Source of the DNA: Rheinheimera pleomorphica
Lineage (GTDB): Bacteria > Pseudomonadota > Gammaproteobacteria > Enterobacterales > Alteromonadaceae
Reading direction: 5' to 3'
Length of the DNA: 64,000 bases
NCBI RefSeq assembly: GCF_011634895.1
Contig: NZ_SIRR01000008.1
Location: 434,001 to 498,000, forward strand
The notes below the pieces were generated by a model. It did not search any database and was not told the origin of the DNA. It was given only the letters and a program-made list of their open reading frames with translations. Made by a program: the position numbers and the translations under genes. Below, in pieces: positions 9,530 through 17,290 of the stretch. Each line of letters begins with the position of its first letter. The stretch's first letter is position 1.

Positions 9530-11104
9530 TCAATTGCTTTCAGCAACAGAATTGGCGCTAAAATGTGCCAGACGCACCCCCATTAACCACAACAGGCCAA
9601 AATACCCCAGCACAGCCAGGCCACATAACAGGCTTAACTGCGCTATTTGCGCCATAACACTAAGCTGCACCCAGTCGGCCAGCAGCGGCGTTTGCCAATA
9701 CAACAGCAAAGCCATTAGCAGGCTGGCAATAACAAGCTTACCTAAAAAGACGATGCTGGTTTTGCTCAGTTGGTAGACGCCAGCCAGTTTTAAACCACGA
9801 TACAGTAAAAAGGCATTTAAACTGGCCGACAGTGCAGTAGCCAGCGCTAGACCGACATAACTTAAAAATGGCGCCAGCATCAGATTAAAGCCCATATTGG
9901 CAACCATGGCTATAATACCGATACGCACCGGGGTTTTAATGTCCTGCCGGGCATAAAAGCCCGGCGCCAGCACTTTAATTAGCATATAGCTGAGTAACCC
10001 TGTGCTGTAAGCAATCAAACTGTACGACACCATTAATACATCGTTTTGGCTAAACTCGCCGCGCATAAACAGCAGCGCAATAATAGGCTGTGATAGCACT
10101 ATCAGGCCAGCCATTGCCGGGAGACCAAACAGGGCAACAAAGCGCAGTGACCAATCCAGTGTCTGGCTAAAGCGCTCAGTATTTTCACAGGCATGGTGCC
10201 GCGATAAATTCGGCAGGATCACAGTCGCAATCGCAATGCCAAATAACCCCAGCGGAAATTCAATCAACCGGTCCGAATAATAAAGCCAGCTAACAGCGCC
10301 GGTAAGTAAAAACGAGGCGATAACGGTGTCGAGCAGCAAATTAATCTGACTTACCGACACACCAAACAGTGCCGGCAACATCAGTTTGCGGATTTTTGTC
10401 ACGTTGTCATCGCGCCAGCCCCATTGGGGCCACACCAGCAGGCCGGCTTTAGCTAAAAAGGGTAACTGAAACAGCAACTGCACTACCCCGCCAATAAACA
10501 CGCCCCAGGCTAACGCCAGCGCAGGTTCGTGCAAAGTAGGCGCCAACCACACCGCACAGGCAATAATAGCGATATTTAAAAACACTGGCGTAAAAGCGGC
10601 TACGGCAAAACGGTTGTAGGTATTGAGTACGGCACCAGACAACGCAACTAAACTAATAAACCAAAGATACGGAAAAGTGATTTTCAGCATCAGGCTGGCC
10701 AACTCAAACTTATGCGCCTCGGGGCCATCATTTAGCCATTCAACAAACCAGCCCATGCCAAATAACAGCGCGACTAACGGCGAGGCAATGACGCCAAACA
10801 GGGTAACTAAGGTCACCACGACGCCAAGGCTGCCAGTAACTTTGGCCAACAATTCGCGCACGGCATCATCCCCGTGCTTGGCTTTTACTTCTGCCAACAC
10901 CGGCACAAAAGCCTGCGAAAATGCGCCTTCGGCGAATAAACGGCGTAAAAAGTTTGGAATACGGTTGGCAAAAAAGAACACGTCGGCCGCTGCACCGGCA
11001 CCAACAAAATTAGCAACCACCACATCGCGTACCAAACCCAGTACACGGGAGATGAGTGTCATAAAGCTGACAATCAGGCCTGATTTTAATAACTTTGCCG
11101 ACAC
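9530..11104 (-). CDS. murJ: Lipid II flippase MurJ
   Basis: Polytopic inner-membrane protein of 524 residues of the MviN/MurJ (MOP exporter) family that flips lipid II for peptidoglycan synthesis. It shows about 14 hydrophobic segments, starting with the family pattern SLIVSFMTLISRVLG-type helix and RDVVVANFVGAG, plus the conserved RRLFAEGAFSQAFVPV stretch with essential Arg residues. The start codon is GTG at 11104, with AGGAAG 5 nt upstream. The gene is divergent from rpsT, as in other gammaproteobacteria. Confidence 0.96.
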   Translation of the reverse strand: MSAKLLKSGLIVSFMTLISRVLGLVRDVVVANFVGAGAAADVFFFANRIPNFLRRLFAEGAFSQAFVPVLAEVKAKHGDDAVRELLAKVTGSLGVVVTLVTLFGVIASPLVALLFGMGWFVEWLNDGPEAHKFELASLMLKITFPYLWFISLVALSGAVLNTYNRFAVAAFTPVFLNIAIIACAVWLAPTLHEPALALAWGVFIGGVVQLLFQLPFLAKAGLLVWPQWGWRDDNVTKIRKLMLPALFGVSVSQINLLLDTVIASFLLTGAVSWLYYSDRLIEFPLGLFGIAIATVILPNLSRHHACENTERFSQTLDWSLRFVALFGLPAMAGLIVLSQPIIALLFMRGEFSQNDVLMVSYSLIAYSTGLLSYMLIKVLAPGFYARQDIKTPVRIGIIAMVANMGFNLMLAPFLSYVGLALATALSASLNAFLLYRGLKLAGVYQLSKTSIVFLGKLVIASLLMALLLYWQTPLLADWVQLSVMAQIAQLSLLCGLAVLGYFGLLWLMGVRLAHFSANSVAESN

Positions 11105-11205
11105 TTAAACTTCCTTCTTTTACTCAACGACTATTTTGCCCCGTTAGCAGCACAGATTACCAGTAGCCAGCCAGATTAAAATCTGTGACTTTGCCGTTAA
11201 AGCAT

Positions 11206-11236
11206 TTGACAACGGGCCATTAAATAGGCATATTAT
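11206..11236 (+). promoter_or_regulatory. Promoter of rpsT
   Basis: A perfect -35 hexamer TTGACA (11206-11211) is followed by either CATATT (11229-11234, 17-nt spacer) or TATTAT (11231-11236, 19-nt spacer). Transcription would begin about 35 nt ahead of the rpsT start codon, giving a short leader. Confidence 0.65.
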
Positions 11237-11279
11237 GCGGCCTTTGATGGGTCCGGTTTAGTTTTTTAGGAGTGTTACC

Positions 11280-11549
11280 TTGGCTAACATTAAGTCTGCT
11301 AAGAAGCGCGCAATTCAATCAGAAAAACGTCGTCAGCAAAATGCTTCACAACGTTCTATGATGCGTACTTTCATTAAGAAAACCTACGCAGCGGTATTAA
11401 CTGCTGACGTAACTGCTTCAACTGAAGCATTCAAGAAAATGGTGCCTGTTCTTGATCGTATGGCCTCTAAAGGTCTGATCCACAAGAACAAAGCAGCACG
11501 TCATAAAGCACGTTTAAATGCCCATGTTAAGGCATTAAGCGCAGCTTAA
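11280..11549 (+). CDS. rpsT: 30S ribosomal protein S20
   Basis: Ribosomal protein S20, 89 residues, very rich in Lys/Arg/Ala with the typical [17 protein letters not shown] start. The start codon is TTG at 11280, preceded by AGGAG (11268-11272) with 7-nt spacing; no in-frame ATG lies near. E. coli rpsT also starts with UUG, where the weak start takes part in autoregulation, so this appears to be a conserved regulatory feature. It is a single-gene unit with its own promoter and a strong terminator. Confidence 0.98.
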   Translation: MANIKSAKKRAIQSEKRRQQNASQRSMMRTFIKKTYAAVLTADVTASTEAFKKMVPVLDRMASKGLIHKNKAARHKARLNAHVKALSAA

Positions 11550-11562
11550 GACACAGTTCAAC

Positions 11563-11590
11563 AAAAAAGCCGGCATCAGCCGGCTTTTTT
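11563..11590 (+). terminator. Rho-independent terminator after rpsT
   Basis: Perfect 12-bp stem (11563-11574 with 11579-11590), 4-nt loop ATCA, with a GC-rich GCCGGC core flanked by six A on one side and six T on the other. The symmetry means it can also stop the ArsR-family gene transcribed from the opposite strand. Confidence 0.93.
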
Positions 11591-11602
11591 GTTGCTTAGT
11601 GT

Positions 11603-11899
11603 TCAGTCTGCACAATACAACTTATGCAATAAGGCTATCAGCGCTTCGGCTTCTTTGCTGTTTAAACTGTAAAACACGGTTTGCGCCGCCTTGCGGGTTT
11701 TAACCAACTTATGCCGGCGTAACAAAGCCAAATGTTGTGATAAGGCAGACTGACTTAATTCCAGTTTCTGGTTTAGCTCACCTACCGAGAGTTCACCATC
11801 CAACAAATGGCAAAGAATTAATAACCTGCGCTCATTAGACACTGCCTTTAATAGCTTGACCGCCTTGGCGGAGTTTTTCAACATATCCGATAAATTCAT
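11603..11899 (-). CDS. ArsR-family repressor, probable persulfide-sensing (HlyU/BigR/YgaV type)
   Basis: Winged-helix repressor of 98 residues from the ATG at 11899; a longer frame from 11968 lacks family similarity in the added part. The helix-turn-helix is around SVGELNQKLELSQSALSQHLALLRR. No metal-binding ELCVC-type motif of arsenic sensors is present. Instead there are two cysteines, C30 in LLILCHLL and C96 in LYCAD, 66 residues apart. This is the same spacing and position as the dithiol pair of the sulfide/persulfide sensors BigR, SqrR and HlyU as I remember them, and the end resembles E. coli YgaV. No sulfur-metabolism gene is adjacent, so the target is unknown. It converges on rpsT and shares its terminator. 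Confidence 0.78.
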   Translation of the reverse strand: MNLSDMLKNSAKAVKLLKAVSNERRLLILCHLLDGELSVGELNQKLELSQSALSQHLALLRRHKLVKTRKAAQTVFYSLNSKEAEALIALLHKLYCAD

Positions 11900-12028
11900 T
11901 ACATTTAACTCTGGCTGTCGGGTTGGCTTAATATTACCGATTTCAGCAGAAAGCGACAATATAATCATTCTTATTTAACAAATAATCACGAACATCCTTT
12001 GCGCTGCTGTGGCCGATAGCAGCAGGTG

Positions 12029-12400
12029 CTAATGCAGTAAAGGTTTAACCAGGCTGTTAATGCGCTGGGCGGTGAAGGGTTTCATGACAAAAGCTTTAGC
12101 GCCATTTTCTATCGCCAGTTTCAGATTTTCCACAGTGGAAAATGCCGACACCATAAAAATAACGGTATGCTGCTGTTGCTGTTTAAACTGTTTAAGTAAT
12201 AGCTGGCCACTGACATCGGGGAGTTGAATATCAAGAAACACCAGCTGCGGCTGATGCTGGCGAAACAACTGCGTAGCACTGTTGCCATCAGCCGCCTCGA
12301 GCACTGAGGTTATCCCCATCTGCTGTAAAATCTGACTGATATAGCGGCGTACCGCCGCGACATCATCAACAATCAGTGCACTAATCGGTGCTGGTGGCAT
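12029..12400 (-). CDS. Single-domain response regulator (CheY-like receiver)
   Basis: Receiver domain alone, 123 residues. It shows the acidic pair D12-D13, phosphoacceptor D57 in LVFLDIQLPDVSG, the Ser of MVSAFS in place of the more usual Thr, and the Lys of FVMKPF. There is no output domain, so it acts by protein interaction or as a phosphate sink, or it belongs to a multi-part phosphorelay whose kinase is elsewhere. It is a stand-alone gene, divergent from the M28 peptidase gene. Confidence 0.9.
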   Translation of the reverse strand: MPPAPISALIVDDVAAVRRYISQILQQMGITSVLEAADGNSATQLFRQHQPQLVFLDIQLPDVSGQLLLKQFKQQQQHTVIFMVSAFSTVENLKLAIENGAKAFVMKPFTAQRINSLVKPLLH

Positions 12401-12528
12401 ATTGCATCCTTCGCTGCCAAAGTCATTCCATCGGACAAAGTGTCAATTTTACCGAGCCACCCTGTGGTACTGCATTAAATGGTGGTACAGTCTTCGGTAC
12501 TTTAACAATAGCGGGACAGAATGAAAAG

Positions 12529-13860
12529 ATGAAAATATGGTTAACCACAATGGCTGCGACGCTCAGCCTGAATTTAGCGGCGAACGAGCTGAAACTGGAC
12601 AACAACCTGGCATATCAGTTAACAGAATCATTAACGGTGGAAGTCGGCCAGCGCCTGGCTGGCAGCGAAGCTGACGCCAGAGCCGTAGCCTGGGCAGAGC
12701 AAAAATTTCAACAACTGGGCTATGACAAAGTCTGGACTGAACCCTTTTCAATGCAATACTGGCAACGCGGTCAGGCCAGCTTGACCGTGAGCGCGCCTTT
12801 TCAGCAAAACCTGGTGGTCACAGCGCTGGGTGGCTCCATTGCCACGCCTTTTGACGGCATTAGCGCCCAGGTTGCGCCGTTTGATAGCCTGGAGCAGTTA
12901 AAGCAGGCTGAACCGGCGCAAGTGAAAGATAAAATTGTGTTTATTAACAAAAGTATGGGCAAAGACAAGCTGGGCAGTTTTTATGGTTCGGTCGTCGGTG
13001 CCCGCGCCCAAGGCGCAGTTGAAGCGGCAAAACTGGGTGCTAAAGCGATTATTATCCGCTCAGTCGGCACCAGCATTAACCGCTTCGCCCATACCGGCAT
13101 TATGCGCTACAGCGACGACGTTGAGCGCATTCCGGCGGCGGCTATTTCAGTGCCCGACGCTATGCAGCTGGAAAAAATGCTGGCGCGTCAGCCAGAGCTG
13201 ACATTACATCTGCAAATGCAAAACAAATTGCCGGGTGAAGTAGTTAGCCATAACGTTATTGCCGAAATTACCGGCAGCAAGTATCCGGATGAAATTGTGC
13301 TAATCAGTGCCCACCTCGATTCCTGGGACGAAGGCACAGGTGCGCTGGATGATGGTGCCGGTGTCGGCATCGTGATGGCAACAGCCGCCTTGCTAAAACA
13401 GCAGGGCCGGCCTGAACGCACTGTAAGGGTTGTGCTATTTGGTAACGAAGAAGGTGGCCTGGTCGGTGCCCGCGCCTATGCGGCTAAACATGCCGCCAAT
13501 TTAAAAAACCATGTCTTTGCCTCAGAATCGGATTTTGGCGCTGGCCGCATCTGGCGTCTGGATACCGGCTTTGGAGACAAAGCGCTGTCCTTTGGTAACA
13601 CCTTACAGCAAAAACTGGCTCATCTGGGCATCGCTATGGGTGACAACACCGCTTCTGGTGGGCCTGATGTGTCCATTCTGAAAGCCCAGGGCGTGCCGGT
13701 AGTTAGCCTGCAGCAAGATGGTACCGACTACTTTGACTATCATCACACGCCTAATGATACGCTGGACAAAATTGATCCCGAAGCGATGCAGCAAAATCTG
13801 GCCGCCTGGCTTATTACCACCGCTGCCGTAGCCAACAGCCGGGTAGATTTACGCCGTTAA
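12529..13860 (+). CDS. Exported M28-family zinc aminopeptidase/carboxypeptidase
   Basis: Protein of 443 residues from the ATG at 12529, which begins a short signal peptide (MKIWLTTMAATLSLNLAANE). An upstream frame to 12388 adds sequence without a signal and is rejected. A PA-like insert (about 105-235) precedes the peptidase domain. Zinc ligands and catalytic residues of the M28 family can be seen: ISAHLDSWDEG (His), GALDDGAGVG (bridging Asp), FGNEEGGLVGA (Glu-Glu), ESDFGAG (Asp) and YHHTPNDT (His). It resembles the plasma glutamate carboxypeptidase branch that trims peptides in the periplasm or outside. The stop is 1 nt from that of the converging membrane-protein gene. Confidence 0.88.
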   Translation: MKIWLTTMAATLSLNLAANELKLDNNLAYQLTESLTVEVGQRLAGSEADARAVAWAEQKFQQLGYDKVWTEPFSMQYWQRGQASLTVSAPFQQNLVVTALGGSIATPFDGISAQVAPFDSLEQLKQAEPAQVKDKIVFINKSMGKDKLGSFYGSVVGARAQGAVEAAKLGAKAIIIRSVGTSINRFAHTGIMRYSDDVERIPAAAISVPDAMQLEKMLARQPELTLHLQMQNKLPGEVVSHNVIAEITGSKYPDEIVLISAHLDSWDEGTGALDDGAGVGIVMATAALLKQQGRPERTVRVVLFGNEEGGLVGARAYAAKHAANLKNHVFASESDFGAGRIWRLDTGFGDKALSFGNTLQQKLAHLGIAMGDNTASGGPDVSILKAQGVPVVSLQQDGTDYFDYHHTPNDTLDKIDPEAMQQNLAAWLITTAAVANSRVDLRR

Positions 13861-13861
13861 A

Positions 13862-14266
13862 CTAATTACGTAAACGCAGCGGCCTGACCTTCGCCACAGC
13901 AGGCCGCTGATGTTTACGATAACTGCTGCGTAACAGCCATAGCTGTACGCCGATCAACAGCAACAGCATGGCAAAAGGGTACAGATAAATATTGCTGCTT
14001 AACATAAACAGGCAAAGCCCTGACATCGCATAAGTAAAAGGCAGCATTTCGTATAACCAGAACGGTAAGACACCGCCATACTTTTGTCTGGCGTTTTTAA
14101 TATCTGAACGGCGATGATCAGAGCGCAGCACCCAAATCACCGCGCCGGCACCGGCGATCAGTAAACCAGACAGCAACGCCAGCCACTGATCAAACGCTAA
14201 CATCATAGCGCTGCCAGCGGCGACATAAGTATAAGGTAATACTTCATATAATTTTGCAGGCAACAT
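13862..14266 (-). CDS. Small membrane protein with internal duplication
   Basis: Unrecognised protein of 134 residues. Residues 1-53 and 66-118 are repeats of each other: both begin with LPxxLYE(V/M)LP(Y/F)TY, followed by two hydrophobic helices and ending in W(V/L)LRS plus basic residues. The whole is therefore a four-helix protein made of two copies of a two-helix unit, with basic loops placing both linkers on the cytoplasmic side. The tail (119-134) is Arg/Lys rich. No function can be assigned; the gene is transcribed alone and divergent from another small membrane protein gene. Confidence 0.8.
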   Translation of the reverse strand: MLPAKLYEVLPYTYVAAGSAMMLAFDQWLALLSGLLIAGAGAVIWVLRSDHRRSDIKNARQKYGGVLPFWLYEMLPFTYAMSGLCLFMLSSNIYLYPFAMLLLLIGVQLWLLRSSYRKHQRPAVAKVRPLRLRN

Positions 14267-14373
14267 AAGCTACTCCTTCCCTGTTCAGCTGTTATTAAGT
14301 GTAGAACAGCTTTTATCTTTCGCCTGCCAACGGCCTCTATACCATCAGTTTAACTAATGCGAAAACAGCAAAA

Positions 14374-14389
14374 TTACTCAGTTGAGTAA
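14374..14389. promoter_or_regulatory. 16-nt dyad between divergent small membrane-protein genes
   Basis: TTACTCA (14374-14380) and TGAGTAA (14383-14389) form a perfect 7+7 dyad with GT between. It sits in the 184-nt gap between two divergent genes and could be an operator. No regulator is identified. Confidence 0.3.
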
Positions 14390-14450
14390 CACTGCTCCGA
14401 GCAGCATAATGCGCGCAAATTTCAACCATAGCTGCACTAAGGAAAGCACC

Positions 14451-14732
14451 ATGGAAAATATAGTGTTCGACATTATCAGCTGGGTTGGTCTAACAATCTG
14501 TATTGGTGCATTTTTCATTAAAGATGTGTTCTGGTTACGGCTGGCCACCCTGATAGGCTGTAGCTTGCTATTTGTCTACTACAGTCATATCGCCATTCCG
14601 CAGGGCGTCATTTCAAACTTATTAGTATTATTAATTAATGCTTATTACCTGATGCGCTTTGCCAAAGCCAGAAAAACCGCTAACAGCGATAATGCAATAA
14701 CCCCTGCAACAACTGCGGTACAAGCTGAATAA
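14451..14732 (+). CDS. Small inner-membrane protein, three helices
   Basis: Protein of 93 residues from the ATG at 14451, which has AAGGAAAG a few nt upstream; an earlier in-frame ATG at 14382 lies without a good ribosome site. Three hydrophobic segments (about 5-22, 28-45, 50-70) are linked by very short loops, then a basic segment and an Ala/Thr-rich tail. The pattern of a conserved Lys-Asp between helices 1 and 2 recalls SWEET-like or YgjV-like small membrane proteins, but the similarity is too weak for a name. Confidence 0.75.
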   Translation: MENIVFDIISWVGLTICIGAFFIKDVFWLRLATLIGCSLLFVYYSHIAIPQGVISNLLVLLINAYYLMRFAKARKTANSDNAITPATTAVQAE

Positions 14733-14802
14733 CCCTGCCACTACTTTTGTCACCTCGCCGCTCAGGCTATAATTGCCAGCCCGGATGACAAGAGTACCCA
14801 GT

Positions 14803-15381
14803 ATGCAAAACGATGAATTAGACTTGTTTCTGCAAGAGATGTCTGGCGTTAAACCGCTGTCACAGGACGAGGTGATGCCAGCGCACGGCGAGTTCAGCCC
14901 TACGTTAGCCCAACAAGCCAGACGTAAAGCCGCTGAACAGGAAATGGAGTATGACGCCAACTACCTCAGCATGGAATACGTTGATCTGGTAAAACCGGAC
15001 GAGCCTTTTAGCTACAAAAAAGACGGTGTACAGGAAGGTGTATACCGCAACCTGCGTTTAGGTAAATATCAGCTTGATGCCACCTTAAATTTGCTCGGCA
15101 AAAGCCTGACAGACGCCCGGCGCGAGCTATTCTTTTTTATTGAAGACTGCCACAAACGCGGTATTCGCACCTTACTCATTCACCACGGCATGGGCCGCAA
15201 CAGCAAACCACACCCGGCGATATTACGCAGCTATGTGTTTAAGTGGCTACCACAAATGCCGGTAGTACTGGCTTGTAATACCGCGCAAAAACAACATGGC
15301 GGTTACTCTGCTACCTATGTGTTGCTGCAGAAAAATGCAGAGCAAAAGCGGGAAAATCGCGAGTTACATAGCAAGCGCTAA
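14803..15381 (+). CDS. smrA: Smr-domain DNA endonuclease SmrA
   Basis: Protein of 192 residues closely resembling E. coli YdaL/SmrA. The N-terminal half holds LFLQEM, VKPLSQD and the linker LGKYQLDATLNLLGK; the C-terminal Smr domain has the LDL-like start, RTLLIHHGMGRNSKP (the H-G-x-G core) and VLACNTAQKQHGGYSATYV (HGGxGA-type motif). MutS2-like Smr domains nick or bind structured nucleic acids. The start at 14803 has AAGAG upstream and matches the family N-terminus. Confidence 0.9.
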   Translation: MQNDELDLFLQEMSGVKPLSQDEVMPAHGEFSPTLAQQARRKAAEQEMEYDANYLSMEYVDLVKPDEPFSYKKDGVQEGVYRNLRLGKYQLDATLNLLGKSLTDARRELFFFIEDCHKRGIRTLLIHHGMGRNSKPHPAILRSYVFKWLPQMPVVLACNTAQKQHGGYSATYVLLQKNAEQKRENRELHSKR

Positions 15382-15393
15382 TAACGGAAAATT

Positions 15394-15450
15394 TCAAGGG
15401 GTCAGCGTTGTTGAAACTGTTATCAGATTTCAACAACGCTGACCCCTTGA
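15394..15450. repeat. Perfect 23-bp inverted repeat (REP/MITE-like palindrome)
   Basis: Arms 15394-15416 and 15428-15450 are exact reverse complements, with an 11-nt loop. The arm ends carry AAGGGGTCAG / CTGACCCCTT, which is typical of intergenic palindromes found near REP-associated tyrosine transposases in gammaproteobacteria. It begins 12 nt after the smrA stop and could also stabilise or end that transcript, but no T-run follows, so I do not call it a terminator. Confidence 0.8.
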
Positions 15451-15487
15451 AGGGTTAGTCAATCCATTTGACTGTATTCGGTTCCTG

Positions 15488-15604
15488 CTATCCACACAAC
15501 AGGCAGACAGCTTCGGCTTTGGTCAAGAATGCCGATAACGCCATTAGACATACGACAACGGCGATTGCGGTAAAGCCAAAACCACGACTGGACGCTTTAC
15601 TCAT
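15488..15604 (-). CDS. Small membrane or exported protein, 38 residues
   Basis: A short frame on the minus strand starts with ATG at 15604, preceded by TGAGG with 6-nt spacing, and ends in TAG. The product has a basic/polar N-terminus (MSKASSRG), one hydrophobic helix (about 9-27, FGFTAIAVVVCLMALSAF) and a tail TKAEAVCLLCG with a CxxC motif. It looks like a single-pass membrane peptide or a cleaved signal-type peptide. The good ribosome site and the coherent hydrophobic profile support translation. No family is recognised. The 333-nt space between smrA and the GNAT gene holds only this, the palindrome and a dyad. Confidence 0.6.
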   Translation of the reverse strand: MSKASSRGFGFTAIAVVVCLMALSAFLTKAEAVCLLCG

Positions 15605-15685
15605 AACTAACCTCAGTAACGCATTTTATTATTGTATTTAGCAACTTGGTTCAGGTTTCCCTAAACCGACACTGAGTGTAGTTAA

Positions 15686-15708
15686 GTTGTAACAAAGTTA
15701 CAATAACT
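15686..15708. other. Dyad upstream of the 38-residue frame
   Basis: TTGTAAC and GTTACAA (15687-15693 and 15697-15703) are separated by AAA, with further matching flanks apart from one bulged base. It lies 11 nt after the stop of the GNAT gene and about 90 nt upstream of the small frame. It could be a weak terminator or an operator; no T-run supports the first. Confidence 0.25.
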
Positions 15709-15714
15709 GTGTAT

Positions 15715-16308
15715 TTAACCAGCACTTTCAATATGATACGCCAGCGCTGAATAGACAAAATCCTGCGCCAGCAAGCGGCTGTCATTCAGCGAAGGTAAAG
15801 TTTCAACACTGTGCTGAATATCAGTGACAACAAAACCGGCTTGTTGATAATTTTTCAGCGCTGACGGGTGATCAGCGCTGCAGGTATGCAGCCATATTTT
15901 ACTGGCTTGCCACTGCGCCGCCAACATTACTGCGGCCTCGGCCAACCGCTGGCCCAGGCCCTGGCCAATAAACTGGGGTAATAAACCAAAAAATTTAATT
16001 TCGACACTCTGATCCGGGTGTTTTAACAGTTCAATATAGCCAGCCGGTGTGCCCTTTACCCACAACAGCCAGGTACGTACCTGCTGTGTGGTTAGATACG
16101 CCAGCCACTGCTGATAGTCCCAGCTTAAACGACTAAACCAGCGCCAGCGCGCGCCGACAGCTCGAAACATAAACTGGCTTAGCTCAGGGCAGGCAATTTC
16201 CGCCTCAACCAGTTGCACACCCTCGGGCCAGCTGATGTCAGATTTCGCCTTACCGTTAAAAGTTAAAAACCAGGTTGTTACTGCAGTTTCAGCCTGCTTT
16301 GTCGTCAT
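15715..16308 (-). CDS. GNAT-family N-acetyltransferase
   Basis: Acyltransferase of 197 residues. The acetyl-CoA binding motif A is seen as FFGLLPQFIGQGLGQRLAEAA (Q/R-x-x-G-x-G/A pattern), with a beta-strand before it (SVEIKF) and motif B around ALKNYQQAGF. The N-terminal 60 residues are not typical of the core fold. The substrate is unknown. It follows the ghrA-like gene by 1 nt on the same strand, so both are likely co-transcribed. Confidence 0.85.
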   Translation of the reverse strand: MTTKQAETAVTTWFLTFNGKAKSDISWPEGVQLVEAEIACPELSQFMFRAVGARWRWFSRLSWDYQQWLAYLTTQQVRTWLLWVKGTPAGYIELLKHPDQSVEIKFFGLLPQFIGQGLGQRLAEAAVMLAAQWQASKIWLHTCSADHPSALKNYQQAGFVVTDIQHSVETLPSLNDSRLLAQDFVYSALAYHIESAG

Positions 16309-16309
16309 G

Positions 16310-17230
16310 TTAATAGCCCTTGTTTAGATTAACCAGATTCGCCATAGCCTCACCCGTCTGGCTACGGCGGTAATTGTCTGCAATTTGCGCCACGACAGTG
16401 CTGACATTGGTCACGGCTGATACATGCGGCGTAATGAGTATATTCGGCTGTTGCCAAAACGGATGCTGCGCCGGCAATGGCTCCTGGCGAAACACATCCA
16501 AACACGCTCCCTGCAGCTGGCCGTTGTTCAATGCCGCGAGTAACGCCTCATCATCGACAATAGCACCGCGGGCAACGTTAATAAAAATAGCACCGGCTTT
16601 TAAACGGCTAAAAAACGGGCCATCCAGCAGCGAATCTGTCGCTGGCGTTAACGGTAATAAGCAAATAACCACGTCAGCCTGCGCCACCGCTGGCGCTAAA
16701 CCCGCATCGCCACTGTAGCACTGCACCCCCGCCAGTTGTTTGGCCGTTCTGGCCCAGCCGCTTACCTGATAACCCAAAGCAGCGAAATAGTTTGCCGCTG
16801 CCGCCCCCAATTCCCCCAGGCCCAGCACGCAAATATGCGCAATCCGGCGGGGGCTTTTCGGTTGCCAGACAGCCTGCTGTTGCTGCTGCTTAAACAGATC
16901 AAGCCGCAGCCGGTAATAGCTCAGCACGCCGTCAAGATAACGCACCATCGTCTGGGTTAATGCCGGGTCGACAATGCGGGCTATCGGCAACGCTGGCAGC
17001 GTCGGATCCGCCAGTATGGCATCTACCCCCGCGCCGAAACACTGAATGGCTTTCAAATTGGGTAAAGCAGCGACACTGCCGGGCGGCTGTTTCCACACCA
17101 CCGCAAACTCAACTGCTGCAGGATCGGTAATATCGGGCCAAATCTCAACACGGGTGTCAGGTAAAGCCTGACTAAGACGCTGTTGTAAGTCATCCAGTTT
17201 TCGATCAGGAATGATCAGGGCAAGGCTCAT
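16310..17230 (-). CDS. ghrA: Glyoxylate/hydroxypyruvate reductase A-type 2-hydroxyacid dehydrogenase
   Basis: NAD(P)H-dependent D-2-hydroxyacid dehydrogenase of 306 residues, resembling E. coli GhrA, which reduces glyoxylate and hydroxypyruvate. The Rossmann motif is VLGLGELGAAAANYFAALGY; catalytic Arg lies in NVARGAIVDD, Glu in RQEPLPAQHPFW, and His in ITPHVSAVT. The N-terminal domain is the short form usual for GhrA. It is probably co-transcribed with the GNAT gene, but no shared pathway is evident. Confidence 0.88.
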   Translation of the reverse strand: MSLALIIPDRKLDDLQQRLSQALPDTRVEIWPDITDPAAVEFAVVWKQPPGSVAALPNLKAIQCFGAGVDAILADPTLPALPIARIVDPALTQTMVRYLDGVLSYYRLRLDLFKQQQQQAVWQPKSPRRIAHICVLGLGELGAAAANYFAALGYQVSGWARTAKQLAGVQCYSGDAGLAPAVAQADVVICLLPLTPATDSLLDGPFFSRLKAGAIFINVARGAIVDDEALLAALNNGQLQGACLDVFRQEPLPAQHPFWQQPNILITPHVSAVTNVSTVVAQIADNYRRSQTGEAMANLVNLNKGY

Positions 17231-17290
17231 AGGTCACCAAAGCTTCAATAAATCGTCACAACACTGACACAGCGCTCAGCCAAGCTGGCT

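Noticed and set aside
12388..12528. Longer start for the M28 peptidase
   Set aside because: The added 47 residues would overlap the divergent receiver gene and bury the signal peptide; the ATG at 12529 starts a proper signal sequence.
15394..15450. Terminator of smrA
   Set aside because: The stem is long but no T-run follows; composition and ends fit a repeat element better.
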